Assembly: GCA_035772735.1 (NCBI GenBank) | Contig: JASDFA010000018.1 | Coordinates: forward strand, 141,613,501-141,677,500 | Length of the DNA: 64,000 bases | Source: Datura wrightii | Taxonomy: Eukaryota > Streptophyta > Magnoliopsida > Solanales > Solanaceae | Direction: 5' to 3' | Part shown: piece by piece, positions 11,493 to 21,810 of the stretch | Layout: each line of letters opens with the position of its first letter | Numbering within the stretch: position 1 is the first letter of the stretch | Notes under the pieces: generated by a model | Database searches by the model: none | Seen by the model: only the letters and a program-made list of their open reading frames with translations | What the model was told of the DNA's origin: nothing | Made by a program: the position numbers and the translations under genes

Positions 11493-13800
11493 TGTAATAC
11501 TCCAGAAGTGCCTAAGACTAGACCCAGGATTTAAAAATGGAAGTTGACAGAAATCTGGAAAAAACCATCACAGAACGGGTCATGTAACGAATCGTTGGTT
11601 CCACCAATGATCCGTAGGAAGTGTCTGTAGTAAGGTACAATAGGGTTGAAGTTGAGAGTAACGGGTAAAGGAACGACCCGTGACTTGATGTCACGAGTTG
11701 TTAGTTGTGGTTGTGGTAAGACGAGTCCTTAGCCTAGGAGGAAGTAATGAGTCATTGGATGACTCGTTGTTAGAAAAAATGGACCGTGGCGAGCAACCAT
11801 GGGAGGGAGCAGGAAAACCTCCAATTGAGGTGGAGGATGGAAACCATGACTCCTTGGAAGGAGGCATGAGTCGTGGTGTAGTTCGTGGGAAGGCCCAGGT
11901 GCAGATCGTCAGGGGGAACAATAGACAATAAAACGGACTATCTCTGATGTAACGACTCATCCTGTCGAGTCATGGCATTGAATCTGAGAAGTTAATAATG
12001 GGCAGGAGATGCAACAGATGTACACCATGTGTCTTGGTATCAAGGCACGACCCTTTGGAGCGGTTGTTGTCACTGCTAGTGCCAAAATTTCAAGAAATTC
12101 ATTAAGGGTATTTTCATCATTCCTAAGTCTTAAGGTCATAAACTACATCATTTAAGGCTCGAAGTGCAGTGTTTTATGAGGAAAAAATCTATCCTAGGCT
12201 CATTCCCATCCATGCATGCATTTTGAAGGGATTTAGGAGGTGATCAAGTAAAAGTACTTCAAGCTTTCCTTCAATCTTTCATTGGGCTTTCAAGGGGTGA
12301 TAAAATATGATCTTCCGCAGGTATGTAGGGTTATGGATGGGTGAATCCTTTAACACCCATGCCTAATCCCTCTCAAAATCATGAAATTTCTTATTTTAAT
12401 TCTATGGGGTTTTAACCCAATGCATAATTTTCTACATGGGTATGATTTAAATGTATTTCTACTATTGAATTATGAATCACGGGCATGTTTTACATTATTT
12501 TTCATTAAAACCATGTTTCAAGATTTTTAAATTGAAAATTCTCATTTATGAGAAGTTTATGAAAGTTGAGATTTATGATGAATGTTTATATATGATGAAC
12601 AATCAATGATGAAAAGCATGTTTTCAAGTTACCCATGTTTATAATCATGTTTTCAAGTAAATTGAGTATTTTCAAGCATGTTAAAGTATTGAGCAATGTC
12701 CATATGTTCAAGTATGATATATGATTTATGATATGGATTTCATGCTGGATCGATTTATGACGTTGGCCGATTAATGGGCCCTTGATTCATGGCTAAACAT
12801 GTATGTAAATAGGGATCAACAATTTTAAACTTTTATTTGTCCATGAATCTTATGAATGATGTTTATGAATTATGTACGAGCCTAATGGGAATGTTTTTGG
12901 GAGCAGTGTCTACCACCGAGTAGCTCGGCATTCAAAGGACTAAACCGGTGTCTCATAACTACTTGCCACAATAGGTTCATGTTGATACATTACAATATTA
13001 ATGGATCCCCTCTTTTATGATATCACATAATGCATGTGCCTTTCCTGGCAAGCCTGGGACGACTCTGCCCACTTGAGTGAGATAGTTGGGGCATCATGTA
13101 AGGCTCTACCATGATGGTGTTGGTTATGACGAGTCCTCCCATTGCACCTCATGATTTATGCATGGTTATGTTTATGTTACTTTAGCTCAAGTTATGTTTT
13201 ATAAAGTTTCTCTTATGATTATAATTATGATTGGTTCACGAATGTCTTGAAAACCTTGAGCCTATGGTACATTATGATATTTATGATATGAGGATGTTGT
13301 CCTACTCTTATGATCTTTTACGAATTTAAAATTTCCATTTTAATTGCCTTAAATACTCGGTACATTCCACATACTTACCACATAATCTATGCTGTATCAT
13401 TTCATGATACAGGCTCTGATCTTCAGACCCAACACCGTCATTAGCTCGTTCCCAAAATTAGAATCCAGTGCATTGGTGAGTCCTCATCCCCCGAGGACCA
13501 AATGATTAAGTTATCCCTTTATGTTTAGTTTTCTAGACTTGTTGGGTTAGTTGGGGTGTTTCCATTCAACCCATCAGATATGTTAGAGGCCTTTCAGACC
13601 AGATGTAGTATTCAGCGGTCATCTATGAAGTGCATTTCGTTTCCTATGTTATGTTATGATTATGCTTCCACAATATTATTATGTTGAGTATTCTATGTTA
13701 TTGATTGAGTTAGATGTATGTTCATGCCATGGGTCAACTTGGAGTCTCTTGGGGCTCCTTGTCCCGTGTTGCAACCTAAGGTTACGTTTGGGTCGTGAAA
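11493..13800 (+). repeat. 5' LTR of Tek1b (2.3 kb)
   Basis: It is collinear with 1275-3572. The end has drifted from GTGACA to GTGAAA. It contains ACGAGT(C/T)GT-like words at 11580-12050, a degraded AAACTACATCATTTAAG box near 12133, TTTCATGATACAGGCTC near 13400 and GCCATGGGTCAACTTGG near 13725. A primer site follows at once. Open frames of 60-90 codons on both strands are not coding. Confidence 0.85.
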
Positions 13801-13804
13801 AACT

Positions 13805-13816
13805 TGGTATCAAAGC
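13805..13816 (+). other. tRNA-iMet primer binding site (Tek1b)
   Basis: TGGTATCAAAGC, one base from the canonical TGGTATCAGAGC complementary to initiator tRNA-Met. It lies four bases after the LTR. This is where minus-strand DNA synthesis would start, and it is typical of chromoviruses. Confidence 0.85.
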
Positions 13817-14112
13817 CATAGGTTGGAAGTGTCCTCGGGTGTTTGAAAGCCGCGTTATGTAGAGTCTTTTTATTGGGTGTGAAGTGTGCCACACTTATGA
13901 AGAATAGGCTATGATATTTTTAGGAAATATTCCCTTCCTTCATGATCTATGTGGTGCGATGAAATGCCTTCCTATCCTTCTAAATTGTACTATTCTCGAT
14001 TGAAGAATCACTACATCCAGCAGAGCAAACGGTAAGAGGAATGGGAATGGAAATAGCCACGAGGATGGCAACAGAAATGGACACCAGCAAGCCCCACCAG
14101 TCAGTAACACCA
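13817..14112 (+). pseudogene. Leader and gag N-terminus of Tek1b, cut by Ath2
   Basis: A non-coding leader shared with 33699-33890 is followed by an Asn/Gln/Pro-rich stretch (NGHQQAPP, near 14070-14095), typical of the low-complexity start of Tekay gag. No good start codon is left. The frame is broken at 14112 by Ath2; the rest of gag resumes at 49399. The last five bases, CACCA, are the left half of the Ath2 target duplication. Confidence 0.6.
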
Positions 14113-15675
14113 TGATCTTGGGCATAATTTCTTGCCCAAGTGCTATTTTATAACTTAATTTAGTCATGTTTGTCTAATTATACACTTACATTCTTATGCG
14201 ATTTTGTGTATATTTGGGTATGCACTAACCAACATGATTAGTCCTTGTTTTGTAGGTGTAAGATGAATATGAGGGACTAAATAATGATGGGTAAAGTGAA
14301 GGAATGGAGTTGGAAGTGAACTGCAAAAGATGGCAAGGAAACATGTCATGGCAAGGCTGGCCGCGCCAGGCAGCGTGCCATGTTGTGCGTGTGCCACGCC
14401 CAGCGCCGTGCCACGCCAAGGCCATGCGGACGAAATGCTGCCTTCCAAGGCGCCTGCGCACCAGCGTCCGTGCCACGCTAGGCACTGCTACACGCCACAG
14501 GCCGTGTCATGCCGGCTGTCGCGCTATGCCTCGGCCAAGCAATTTTCCAGTGCACTTTCCAGTAAGCTGCCGCCTTACCTCCGTGTCACGGAGGCAAATT
14601 GTCACATCATCTCCGTGCCACGGAGCCATCCCATGACATGGAAAAAGTTGTGAATCCCTTATTTACTATAAATTAAACCCTTAGCTCCTAAAATCATTTG
14701 TCACGAAATATTTTCTAGAAACTGTAGAGGAGCGAAGGGAGAAGTGAAGAACTCACCTTGGGTTCACTAATTTTACATTCTTTTACCTATTCTTGTAAGT
14801 AATCTACTTTAATGATATTTTTAAGTTATTGTACGAACATGAGTGGCTAAAACTCTTCCCCTAGGGTTGAGGCCACGTGATATGATTGTAATCCATGAAT
14901 TTGTATTGATTTGAGATATTAATTGTTGTTTTGTCTTACATTCTTTATTATGGTTATTTTTATGCTTGATCACCATGAAATCATACATGTTAATCTAGGT
15001 AAAAGCTTGAGAGAGTAAACCTAGGCTAGAACAAGAGAATGTAGGGAGCAAGTTCTTATGTTACAATAGGATTCGCGATTAGGATAGAAATTATACTTAA
15101 TTCGCCTTGCTTGGTTAAGAAAATGGGATGATAGCAAGACACCTACTTAGAATTGTCACTTCGCCACTCTTAGAAGTAGTTGTGAAGCTAAGTCAGGTTA
15201 AATGATTAGGGTACGAAAGTCCCTAATTAAGAGCACAAACCCCGTAAACCACATCCATGAAGTTGAATTGCCCATGAACTAGGATGTCACATCCCAGCTC
15301 AACGATGTAGTTGTGAAGCTAGTTTGTCATGTTTAGAGGCTCGAGAGACCATGAACATCGCATTTTCCAACTATGTGAGACAACAATTGATAATTTCATA
15401 TGTGAAACATTACAAAGTGTAGCATTGCATGATTATACGTCCTTAGCTCTAGTTGCTTCTTATATTGTTTCCAGATTGTTTTGTGACCACCCCAAAACTT
15501 AATTATAAATTACCAAAAACCTCTCTAATCAACACTTGTGAAGGTTATCTTACAATTGAACTTCATAATTTGCTAAATTGGTCCATTCCCTATGGGTTCG
15601 ACGTCAGCCTCTTAAAAAGGGCCACTGTATTACTTGTACGACTGCGTACGCTTGCGTGTGCACTGGAGCGCAATA
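14113..15675 (+). repeat. Ath2 5' LTR (1.56 kb)
   Basis: It starts TGATCTTGGGCATAAT and ends GAGCGCAATA. Inside are an AT-rich opening, a GC-rich block with CCGTGCCACG / CCGTGTCACGG words (14340-14630), a TATA box, a transcribed-looking region with GGGTTGAGGCCACGTGATA (about 14862-14880) and an end block AAAAAGGGCCACTGTATTACTTG (15615 onward, quoted in part). The open frames of about 110 codons in the GC-rich block occur on both strands and are not conserved. Confidence 0.85.
14667..14673 (+). promoter_or_regulatory. TATA box of the Ath2 5' LTR
   Basis: TATAAAT in the context TTTACTATAAATTAAACCC, just after the GC-rich block. The middle LTR has the better form TTTACTATAAATAGG at 20351. In the 3' LTR it has decayed to TTTACAATAAATT near 24593. 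Confidence 0.55.
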
Positions 15676-15681
15676 ACTTTT

Positions 15682-15699
15682 TGGCATCGTTGCTGGGAC
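15682..15699 (+). other. tRNA-Asp-type primer site (Ath2)
   Basis: TGGCATCGTTGCTGGGAC, a diverged form of TGGCGCCGTTGCCGGGGA, begins six bases after the LTR. It is typical for Athila-like elements. Confidence 0.75.
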
Positions 15700-15806
15700 T
15701 TGGTGAAGTTTAGTAAATTTTTCTATTTTTGTGTGATTTTTAATTTCCTTAAGTGTTGAGAAACTTGGTCTTAGTCTGATACATTGCCGGTGATAGGTTG
15801 TCCTTG

Positions 15807-16360
15807 CAGAGCTGGCAAGGAATAGGGAGCTAGTGGAACCGTTGCTTGAACCTGAACTTCAACTTCATTTACTCAGGAGGGAAGCTTTAGAGATAAAGCT
15901 AAAGAGACTTTAGGAGAGGTTACAACAACACCCACCTGTAAGGCAAGCGAATTTGTTACCTGAGATAATGACAACACGACCAGTTCGCGAAGTGGCTATC
16001 CCACTAGCGACAAATGTGACCTCTAGTATCCGCAAACCGGAACCTGGAGGGAACTTTGAAGTGAAATAGCATATGGTGCAGCTGTTACATTCTAGGAGCC
16101 AGTTCACTGGGATGACACATGAGGACCCACAATAGCACTTACAAAATTTCCTTGAGATTAGTGACTTGTTCGTCCCCACCGGAGTGTCCACAGATTATGT
16201 CCGACTTACCCTCTTCCCATTCTCATTGTTGGGAGAGGCAAAGAGGTGGTTGAAATCTGAGCCACTGAATTCCATAACTTCTTGGGATGATTTGGCAAAG
16301 AAGTTCCTCATCAGATTCTTCCCTTCAGGCAAACTGCCAAACTCAAGAGTGAAATATTAA
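15807..16360 (+). pseudogene. Athila-type gag, N-terminal part (Ath2)
   Basis: The translation gives an AELARNRELVEP start, a HMVQLLHSRSQFTGMTHEDP block (near 16072-16130), and the conserved capsid segment YVRLTLFPFSLLGEAKRWLK followed by WDDLAKKFLIRFFPSGK (16196-16330). Stops fall near 15911, 16067 and 16130. A base loss after FFPSGK shifts the frame to a stop at about 16358. At about 16365 the sequence jumps into the 3' region, so the rest of gag and all of pol are gone. Confidence 0.8.
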
Positions 16361-16362
16361 GC

Positions 16363-17351
16363 TGCATCAACCTAATTTTTATCCCTCACTTTACCTACCT
16401 TGAATGTTGAATCCTAGTGAGCCCCATTAAACCTTAAGCCTATTCTTTGATAGCTACAACATAATTTTAATCCTTTTTCTTTCATTAGGCTTGAATTTGA
16501 TCCAAAACTCCTAAGCGCTTTAGTGAAAAATTCCAAAGAGTGAAGGAGTGAGAAGCGTGAAAAAGAAGGAAAAGTATAAGTTGTGAAAGTTGAGAAAAGG
16601 ACAAAGGTGCACTTGTGTGAAAATGGTTGATTATTAGTAGGGAGTAAGAAAATAAATGAATGACAAAAATTGCTTAAGTACTCCTTACTACTAAGCTGAA
16701 TGTGCTTAAAGAAATGGGAACAAGAAGAGAAAATTCACGAGTGAAAAGAATGAGGGTGAAGTAAAAGAAGAGATGTCCTTAATGAAGGGTGGAGTTATTA
16801 AAAGCGCTTGGCGAAGATAGTCACTATTACTGGCCATAATAGTACCTACCCGTCCCTTAGCTTACATTACAACCCATTAAGTCCTACTTGATCTTACGTT
16901 CATACATCCTTAAATTAGTGGAGTAAAACAGTAAGGGAAAGCTTATGGTTCACTACATGATGCATGCGAATTCTTTGAGAGAGCGAGCGTAATTTTATTC
17001 ATATACCCATACATGTTGTGATTTAAAAACTTGTGAGTAAAAATGGGTAACTCTCCTGTTGTGAGGGCACATGTTTAATGAAGGATAGCATTCATGTTGG
17101 ATTTCTTGATCAATTGATTTGTATGAGTTGCTTAGATTGAGAGTAAATTCTTGAGGTTAGGAAGTCTTAACAGAGTTGTATATCATTTCATTGATTAAAT
17201 CGTGCATGCTCTATTTTTAACTTGCTATCTTAAATAATCATTATAGTTGTAGCTTGAATTGTCTTACTAAATTAGTTATGTGTGAGTCTTCATTTACATG
17301 AGATGTAAAAGGGTTGTTTGAGGACGAACAAGGTTTTAAGTGTGGGGTAGG
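16363..17351 (+). repeat. Ath2 3' internal region and polypurine tract, first copy
   Basis: Non-coding; it matches 23060-24045. Landmarks are CCTAATTTTTATCCC (16370), a purine-rich stretch (16530-16800), the GTACCTACCCGTCCCTTAGC block (about 16844), and a terminal TTTAAGTGTGGGGTAGG polypurine tract touching the next LTR. The GTCCCTTAGCTTACATTAC block also occurs in Ath3 and in the minus-strand Ath2b. Confidence 0.75.
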
Positions 17352-17602
17352 TGATCGTGGGCAAAATAGCATGCCCAAGTGATACTTTATAACTTAGTTT
17401 TGCCTTGTTTATCTATTTATTTATATACATTCTCATGTGTTTTTATGTAAATGTGAATATGTATTAACCCACATGATTAGTCCTTGTTTTTGAAGGTAAA
17501 TAATGCATTGGAGGACCCAATCTATGATTTAGTGAAGTGGAGGAATGATATCGGGAGTGAAACACCAAAGTTGGAATAAATTGGGCGATTTCCAGAGGGC
17601 TT
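17352..17602 (+). repeat. Ath2 middle LTR, left part
   Basis: It starts TGATCGTGGGCAAAATAG right after the polypurine tract and is collinear with the start of the outer LTRs. It is interrupted at 17603 by the Tek4 solo LTR and resumes at 20188. Its last five bases are GGCTT, the left target duplication of the solo LTR. Confidence 0.8.
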
Positions 17603-20187
17603 TGTCACACCCCGCCTTGGGGGGTATGACTGGCACCTCATGCCCTACTAGGACCTAAACTGCTAGATTGTTGAGCCTAAGCACATCTGGTGCCTGGCTA
17701 GCTCTAACTCATATTTCTGGAAACAAAGGGCTATATAACGGCTGTAAACACAGCCCCCGGCCGACTAGGCCTATAGCCACCTGTACCTGCTGACAGCTAA
17801 CCAGAAACATATCAATATAGGGAAACCTATGCGGGCCGACAAGGGCACCATGCTGTCTAGTTATCTTTAACTTGACAATGAAATATTGGAAAGCTACGTG
17901 ACCGGCAAGGTTACCACTACTGGCAAACTATGGCCCCACACGGCCAACATAAAAAAAATAAAGGTACTAACAGCTATACAACTGCACGGCCTCACACGGC
18001 CGGCTCAACTTACAACAGGGAAATATATACAGACTACAAGCCTCTAGGAATAGCCATAGAAATGATCGGGACAGGGCCCCGACCTACCCGTACTGTACAA
18101 CAAAAGAAAACGAAATACACCTCTGGAATTCAGTCTCCGGATGACAGGAGCTGAATACTCGATCGCTGATAGAAATCATGAGGGATCGCCTCCTTGTCTG
18201 TGAGTACCTGCAGGCAAGTAATGTAGCGCCCCACCGGGCGTCAGTACCGCTGGTACTGAGTATGTAAAGCAATAACTGAAAGAAATGTCTGAAAACAACA
18301 ATTCAACTGATGAAACTGAGGTAGAAAAAGATAGATTAACTGTCTGATAATGTAAATCATACCTTCTCTTAATTATACTGGAAGGAGTAGGAGTCATACC
18401 TGGAGACGTATCGTTCTACTGCCGATCTACCCGTGTCTAATGTAATATGACATAACATAACATAACATGATATAGCACACACAAACCTTACCCGGCCCCC
18501 ATAAGCCGGGAGTAACAACCAGCACAGAATCTACACCCCTACCCCAGTCATCCCATCTCCTATAATCACTATAAGCATCCTACCGGTCCCCTAGGTATGC
18601 ACTTGGGCTCGCTGAGCCCCTGACTATAACTGCATCTGAGTCCAGAGGACTCCTGAATCAACACCCGGGCGTATCCGCTCGACAGGGGTGTGTAAGGGTC
18701 GATCAAGGCACAATATGGGGAAAACTGACATCCCATCTTCGTCCCCTGTGGGACGGCATGCCACTCCGTAGAGTGACGTATCCACTTCCTCTGGTGGACG
18801 AGTCGATACAGCTATCAACCCTGGGGCGGTCATGGATGCTAGGTAATCCAACACAAGACAATACAACGGTCTCAACTAGTAATACTATCTGCATATCCCA
18901 TATACTGAAGCTAATAGTAGTAAGGTATTTGTACATACTATATGCTGAACTAGTAATAGTAATATGTACGTACTTAATACATGCTGAGGCTGATAATAGC
19001 ATATATGTATAAATATAATCTTCTGCCAGACTGTACTGAGTCTAATGCTGAACAAGATATAGTCTTTCTGCTGAAAACTATGCTGTATGCTGAGTTTCTA
19101 TAGTAACATGATTTACTATTTCTAACATGCTTTCTAAACTTCGTTTTAACCTATCATTCTACTTCTGAGGTACCTTACAGATATTACATTGCTTTACTGG
19201 GTTTCAACTGAATACGATGATATCCTAACCTGTTGTACTACATCATGTACTGAGCATGCTGTGCAGTTCCTAACACTTGTGTTAGAATCTATATCGTGCT
19301 AGCAAGGGTCGTACTAATTATGACCTGATGCTTCTAATACCGTACCAACATTCGTAATAAACATAACACATGACTTCTGAATATTCTACTGGCCTTTAAA
19401 TTACTTTACTGTACCGATATTACTAACTTGCCGAGGAAACTAGCTTTACATACCTTATCCCCGAACTATCCGTCTGTCGTACGAGGCTCGGCCAGTACTT
19501 CAACTATTTTCTCCCAACTGCATTCATAAATATGTCAATTAATACCAAATATAGCTTTGTTTTAATGAACAACATCACTTTGATGTAATTTATAGCCTAA
19601 ACTTAGGCTTATCGAAAGACGGTCGAAAACTCGCTATTTTTCAGAGGTCCAGAAGGGAGAAATATTCACTTCACAGCTAGGAACACATAGACAATAGTTT
19701 AGAGCAATTCCACTTACCTTAGCTCGGTAGCTCGACGATTCGTTAGCTGTATTTCACGAAACTAAATCCGTAGGAGTGCTCTCTGCTGCTAAATACCTCA
19801 GTATCTGAGGTTAATTTGAGTTTGGACAACGTTTAGCAGCGTAATCGGATGAAAATTATATTACCCTCTTCGTTCCTTTTCTCCCTCTGATTTTTCCCCT
19901 CTGTTTCACTGGAAATTATAAGTTTAAAATGATTTAAAACCGAAGTGGGGCTTTATATACTTGGGCCTGGACAAGGCCAACGTGTCACGGAGCCAACGCG
20001 GAGGCCTCACCTCCATGACACGCTGCCATCGCGGAGGGGCTCTGCCTCGGCTCCTTCCGCGATGGTTCGACAGGTTTCTCGTCCGATCTTTTTCCTGGGC
20101 CTTTCTTTAGCACGTATGGCCTTCAAATATGCTTAACCAACGTGCAAATAGTTCATCTAGGTGCCGAGAATCCTACGGGGTATAACA
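17603..20187 (-). mobile_element. Tek4 solo LTR (2.6 kb) with perfect duplication
   Basis: On the plus strand it runs from TGTCACACCCCGCC to CGGGGTATAACA, flanked by GGCTT at 17598-17602 and 20188-20192. No primer site, polypurine tract or coding remnant lies inside. It matches the LTR at 58247-60292 (CATGACTGACACCTAG-like start, GGGACAGGGCCCCGACCTACCC near 18068, shortened here). This is the usual product of recombination between the two LTRs of one element. Orientation comes from 58247-61111, where the integrase lies on the minus strand, and from the minus-strand TATA box. Confidence 0.9.
19951..19959 (-). promoter_or_regulatory. TATA box of the Tek4 solo LTR
   Basis: Minus-strand TATATAAAG. 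In element sense it lies directly after a GC-rich block (19980-20070) with GTGTCACGGAG and CGCGGAGG words. The Tek4b LTR has the same arrangement (TATA at 60035-60048, GC block at 60058-60180). Confidence 0.5.
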
Positions 20188-20201
20188 GGCTTCCACGATA
20201 C

Positions 20202-20316
20202 CTCCGTGTCACGGGGCAGTGCTCTGTGATACAGACCGTGTCACGGAGGAAGTGCTCCGCGATACACACCGTGTCACGGAGGCAGTGCTCCGCAATACAC
20301 TCCGTGACATGGAGCC
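20202..20316 (+). repeat. Minisatellite of about 33 bp, 3.5 copies
   Basis: The unit is CCGTGTCACGG plus about 22 bases (AGGCAGTGCTCCGCGATACAC). Each unit opens with the palindrome CCGTG-T-CACGG. The outer Ath2 LTRs carry the word but not this expanded array. It sits about 40 bases before the TATA box. Confidence 0.8.
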
Positions 20317-20355
20317 ATTCCACGACAGGCATAATTTTGTACAATTCTCATTTAC

Positions 20356-20363
20356 TATAAATA
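20356..20363 (+). promoter_or_regulatory. TATA box of the Ath2 middle LTR
   Basis: TATAAATA in TTTACTATAAATAGGTCC, the best preserved of the three Ath2 LTR promoters here, just after the palindromic minisatellite. Confidence 0.55.
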
Positions 20364-21344
20364 GGTCCCTTAGATCCTAAAAACGGGAAGTCACGACTTA
20401 TTTCTGAAAAACTGCCAAGGAGTGAGGGAGAAGTGGGAGAACTCACCTAGGGTTCGTCAATTTCATCTTCTCTTCTACCAATTCTTGTAAGTACGTTACT
20501 TGAACAATGTTTTCTTATAATTTTATGAACATGAGTGGCTAGAACCCTCTCTCTAGGGTTGAAGCCACAAGATATGATTGTGATTTTGCGATTTTGTTTT
20601 GGTTTTAAGTTATTGATTTTTGTTTTGTCTTGCATTCTTAATTATGGTTGTTTTTATGACTGATCACCATGAAAACAAGTGGGTTAAACCTAGGTACATG
20701 CTTGAGAAAGATGACCTAGGCAAGAACAAGAGAATGTAGGGAGCAAGATTGTATCTCACGGTATGATTTGTGTTAGGATAGAAATATACCTAATACCTTG
20801 CTTGGTTGATAAAACGGGATGAGCTAGACACCAACTTCGAATTATTACATGCCACTCGAAGAAGTAGTTGTGAAGCTAAGTTTAGTCGAATGATTAGAAG
20901 TACGAGAGTCCCTAATCATATCCACGTAAACCACATCCACGTAATTGAATTGCCCACGAATTAGCATGTCACATCACCACTAAACGATGTAGTTGTGAGG
21001 CTAGTTTGTCGTGTTTAGAGGCTCGAAAGGCCATGAACATGCAATTTTAATTATGTGAGACGACAGTTGATAGTTTTATACTTAAACCATTGCAAATCGT
21101 AGTATCGCATGATTATCCGGCTTTAACTCTAGTTGCTCCTTGAATTAATTTAGAGTATTTCGTTGACCGCCCCTAGACTTAATTAACTCTATCGAAAACT
21201 TCTATAATCAACACTTGAGGCATTTAATATCACACTTGAACTTGATAGTTAGCTGAATTGGTCCAGTCCCTGTGGGTTCGACATCTGGCTCTTAAAAAGG
21301 GCCACTATATTACTTGTACGACCCGTACACTTGCGGTCACAACA

Positions 21345-21810
21345 ATGCCCAAGTATGCTAAGTACTTGAAAGATATGGTGGCCAACAAAGTCATATTGGT
21401 GGATGTTCAGACAGTAGCACTGACTGAGGAGTGCAGCCACAGGGTAATGAGCAAGATATCTAAAAAGCTTAAAGACCCAAGGAGCTTTACCCTCCCCATA
21501 CAAATTGGTGATAAGAGCTCTATGTGATTTAGGGGAAGCAGTTAATCTAATGCCCCTATATTTGTTTAACACCTTGGGGTTGGGTCAACCGAGACCAACA
21601 CAATTGATGCTGCAGCTGGCAGACAAGTCGCGAGTGGCACCAGATGGAATAATTGAGGACCTTCTCATTAAAGTGGGTAAGTTCATCATACCCGTTGATT
21701 TCATTATATTGGATTTTCATGTAGATGACAAGGTACCCCTGATCTTGGGAAGACCATTCTTCGCCACTGGAGAAGCGATTATTAATGTAAGAGCAGGAAC
21801 TTGGAAATGA
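21345..21810 (+). pseudogene. Athila-type gag end and aspartic protease (Ath2)
   Basis: It opens with a Lys-rich linker (MPKYAKYLKDMV) and ECSHRVMSKISKKLKDPRSFTLP (quoted in part; near 21429-21500), as usual before Athila protease. A one-base shift after PIQIGD (near 21510) moves to a second frame reading IRALCDLGEAVNLMPL, then LADKSRVAPDGIIEDLLIKV and PLILGRPFFATGEA. The catalytic triplet should be D-(S/L)-G-A; here it is DLGE, with Glu in place of the expected Ala. The ILGRPF flap-side block is intact. Protease would cut the polyprotein; this copy cannot be functional. Confidence 0.8.

Larger units (their letters stand above)
20188..21344 (+). repeat. Ath2 middle LTR, right part
   Basis: After the GGCTT duplication the Ath2 LTR resumes with its GC-rich block, a TATA box at 20356, GGGTTGAAGCCACAAGATA near 20557, and the end block AAAAAGGGCCACTATATTAC, closing on GGTCACAACA at 21344. 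No primer site follows. The next base begins a coding segment from far downstream in the element, which shows the junction is recombinational. Confidence 0.8.

Noticed and set aside
14304..14653. Frames of 107-112 codons in the Ath2 LTRs (also 24237-24575)
   Set aside because: They are GC-rich LTR sequence, open on both strands, with different frames in the sister LTRs.
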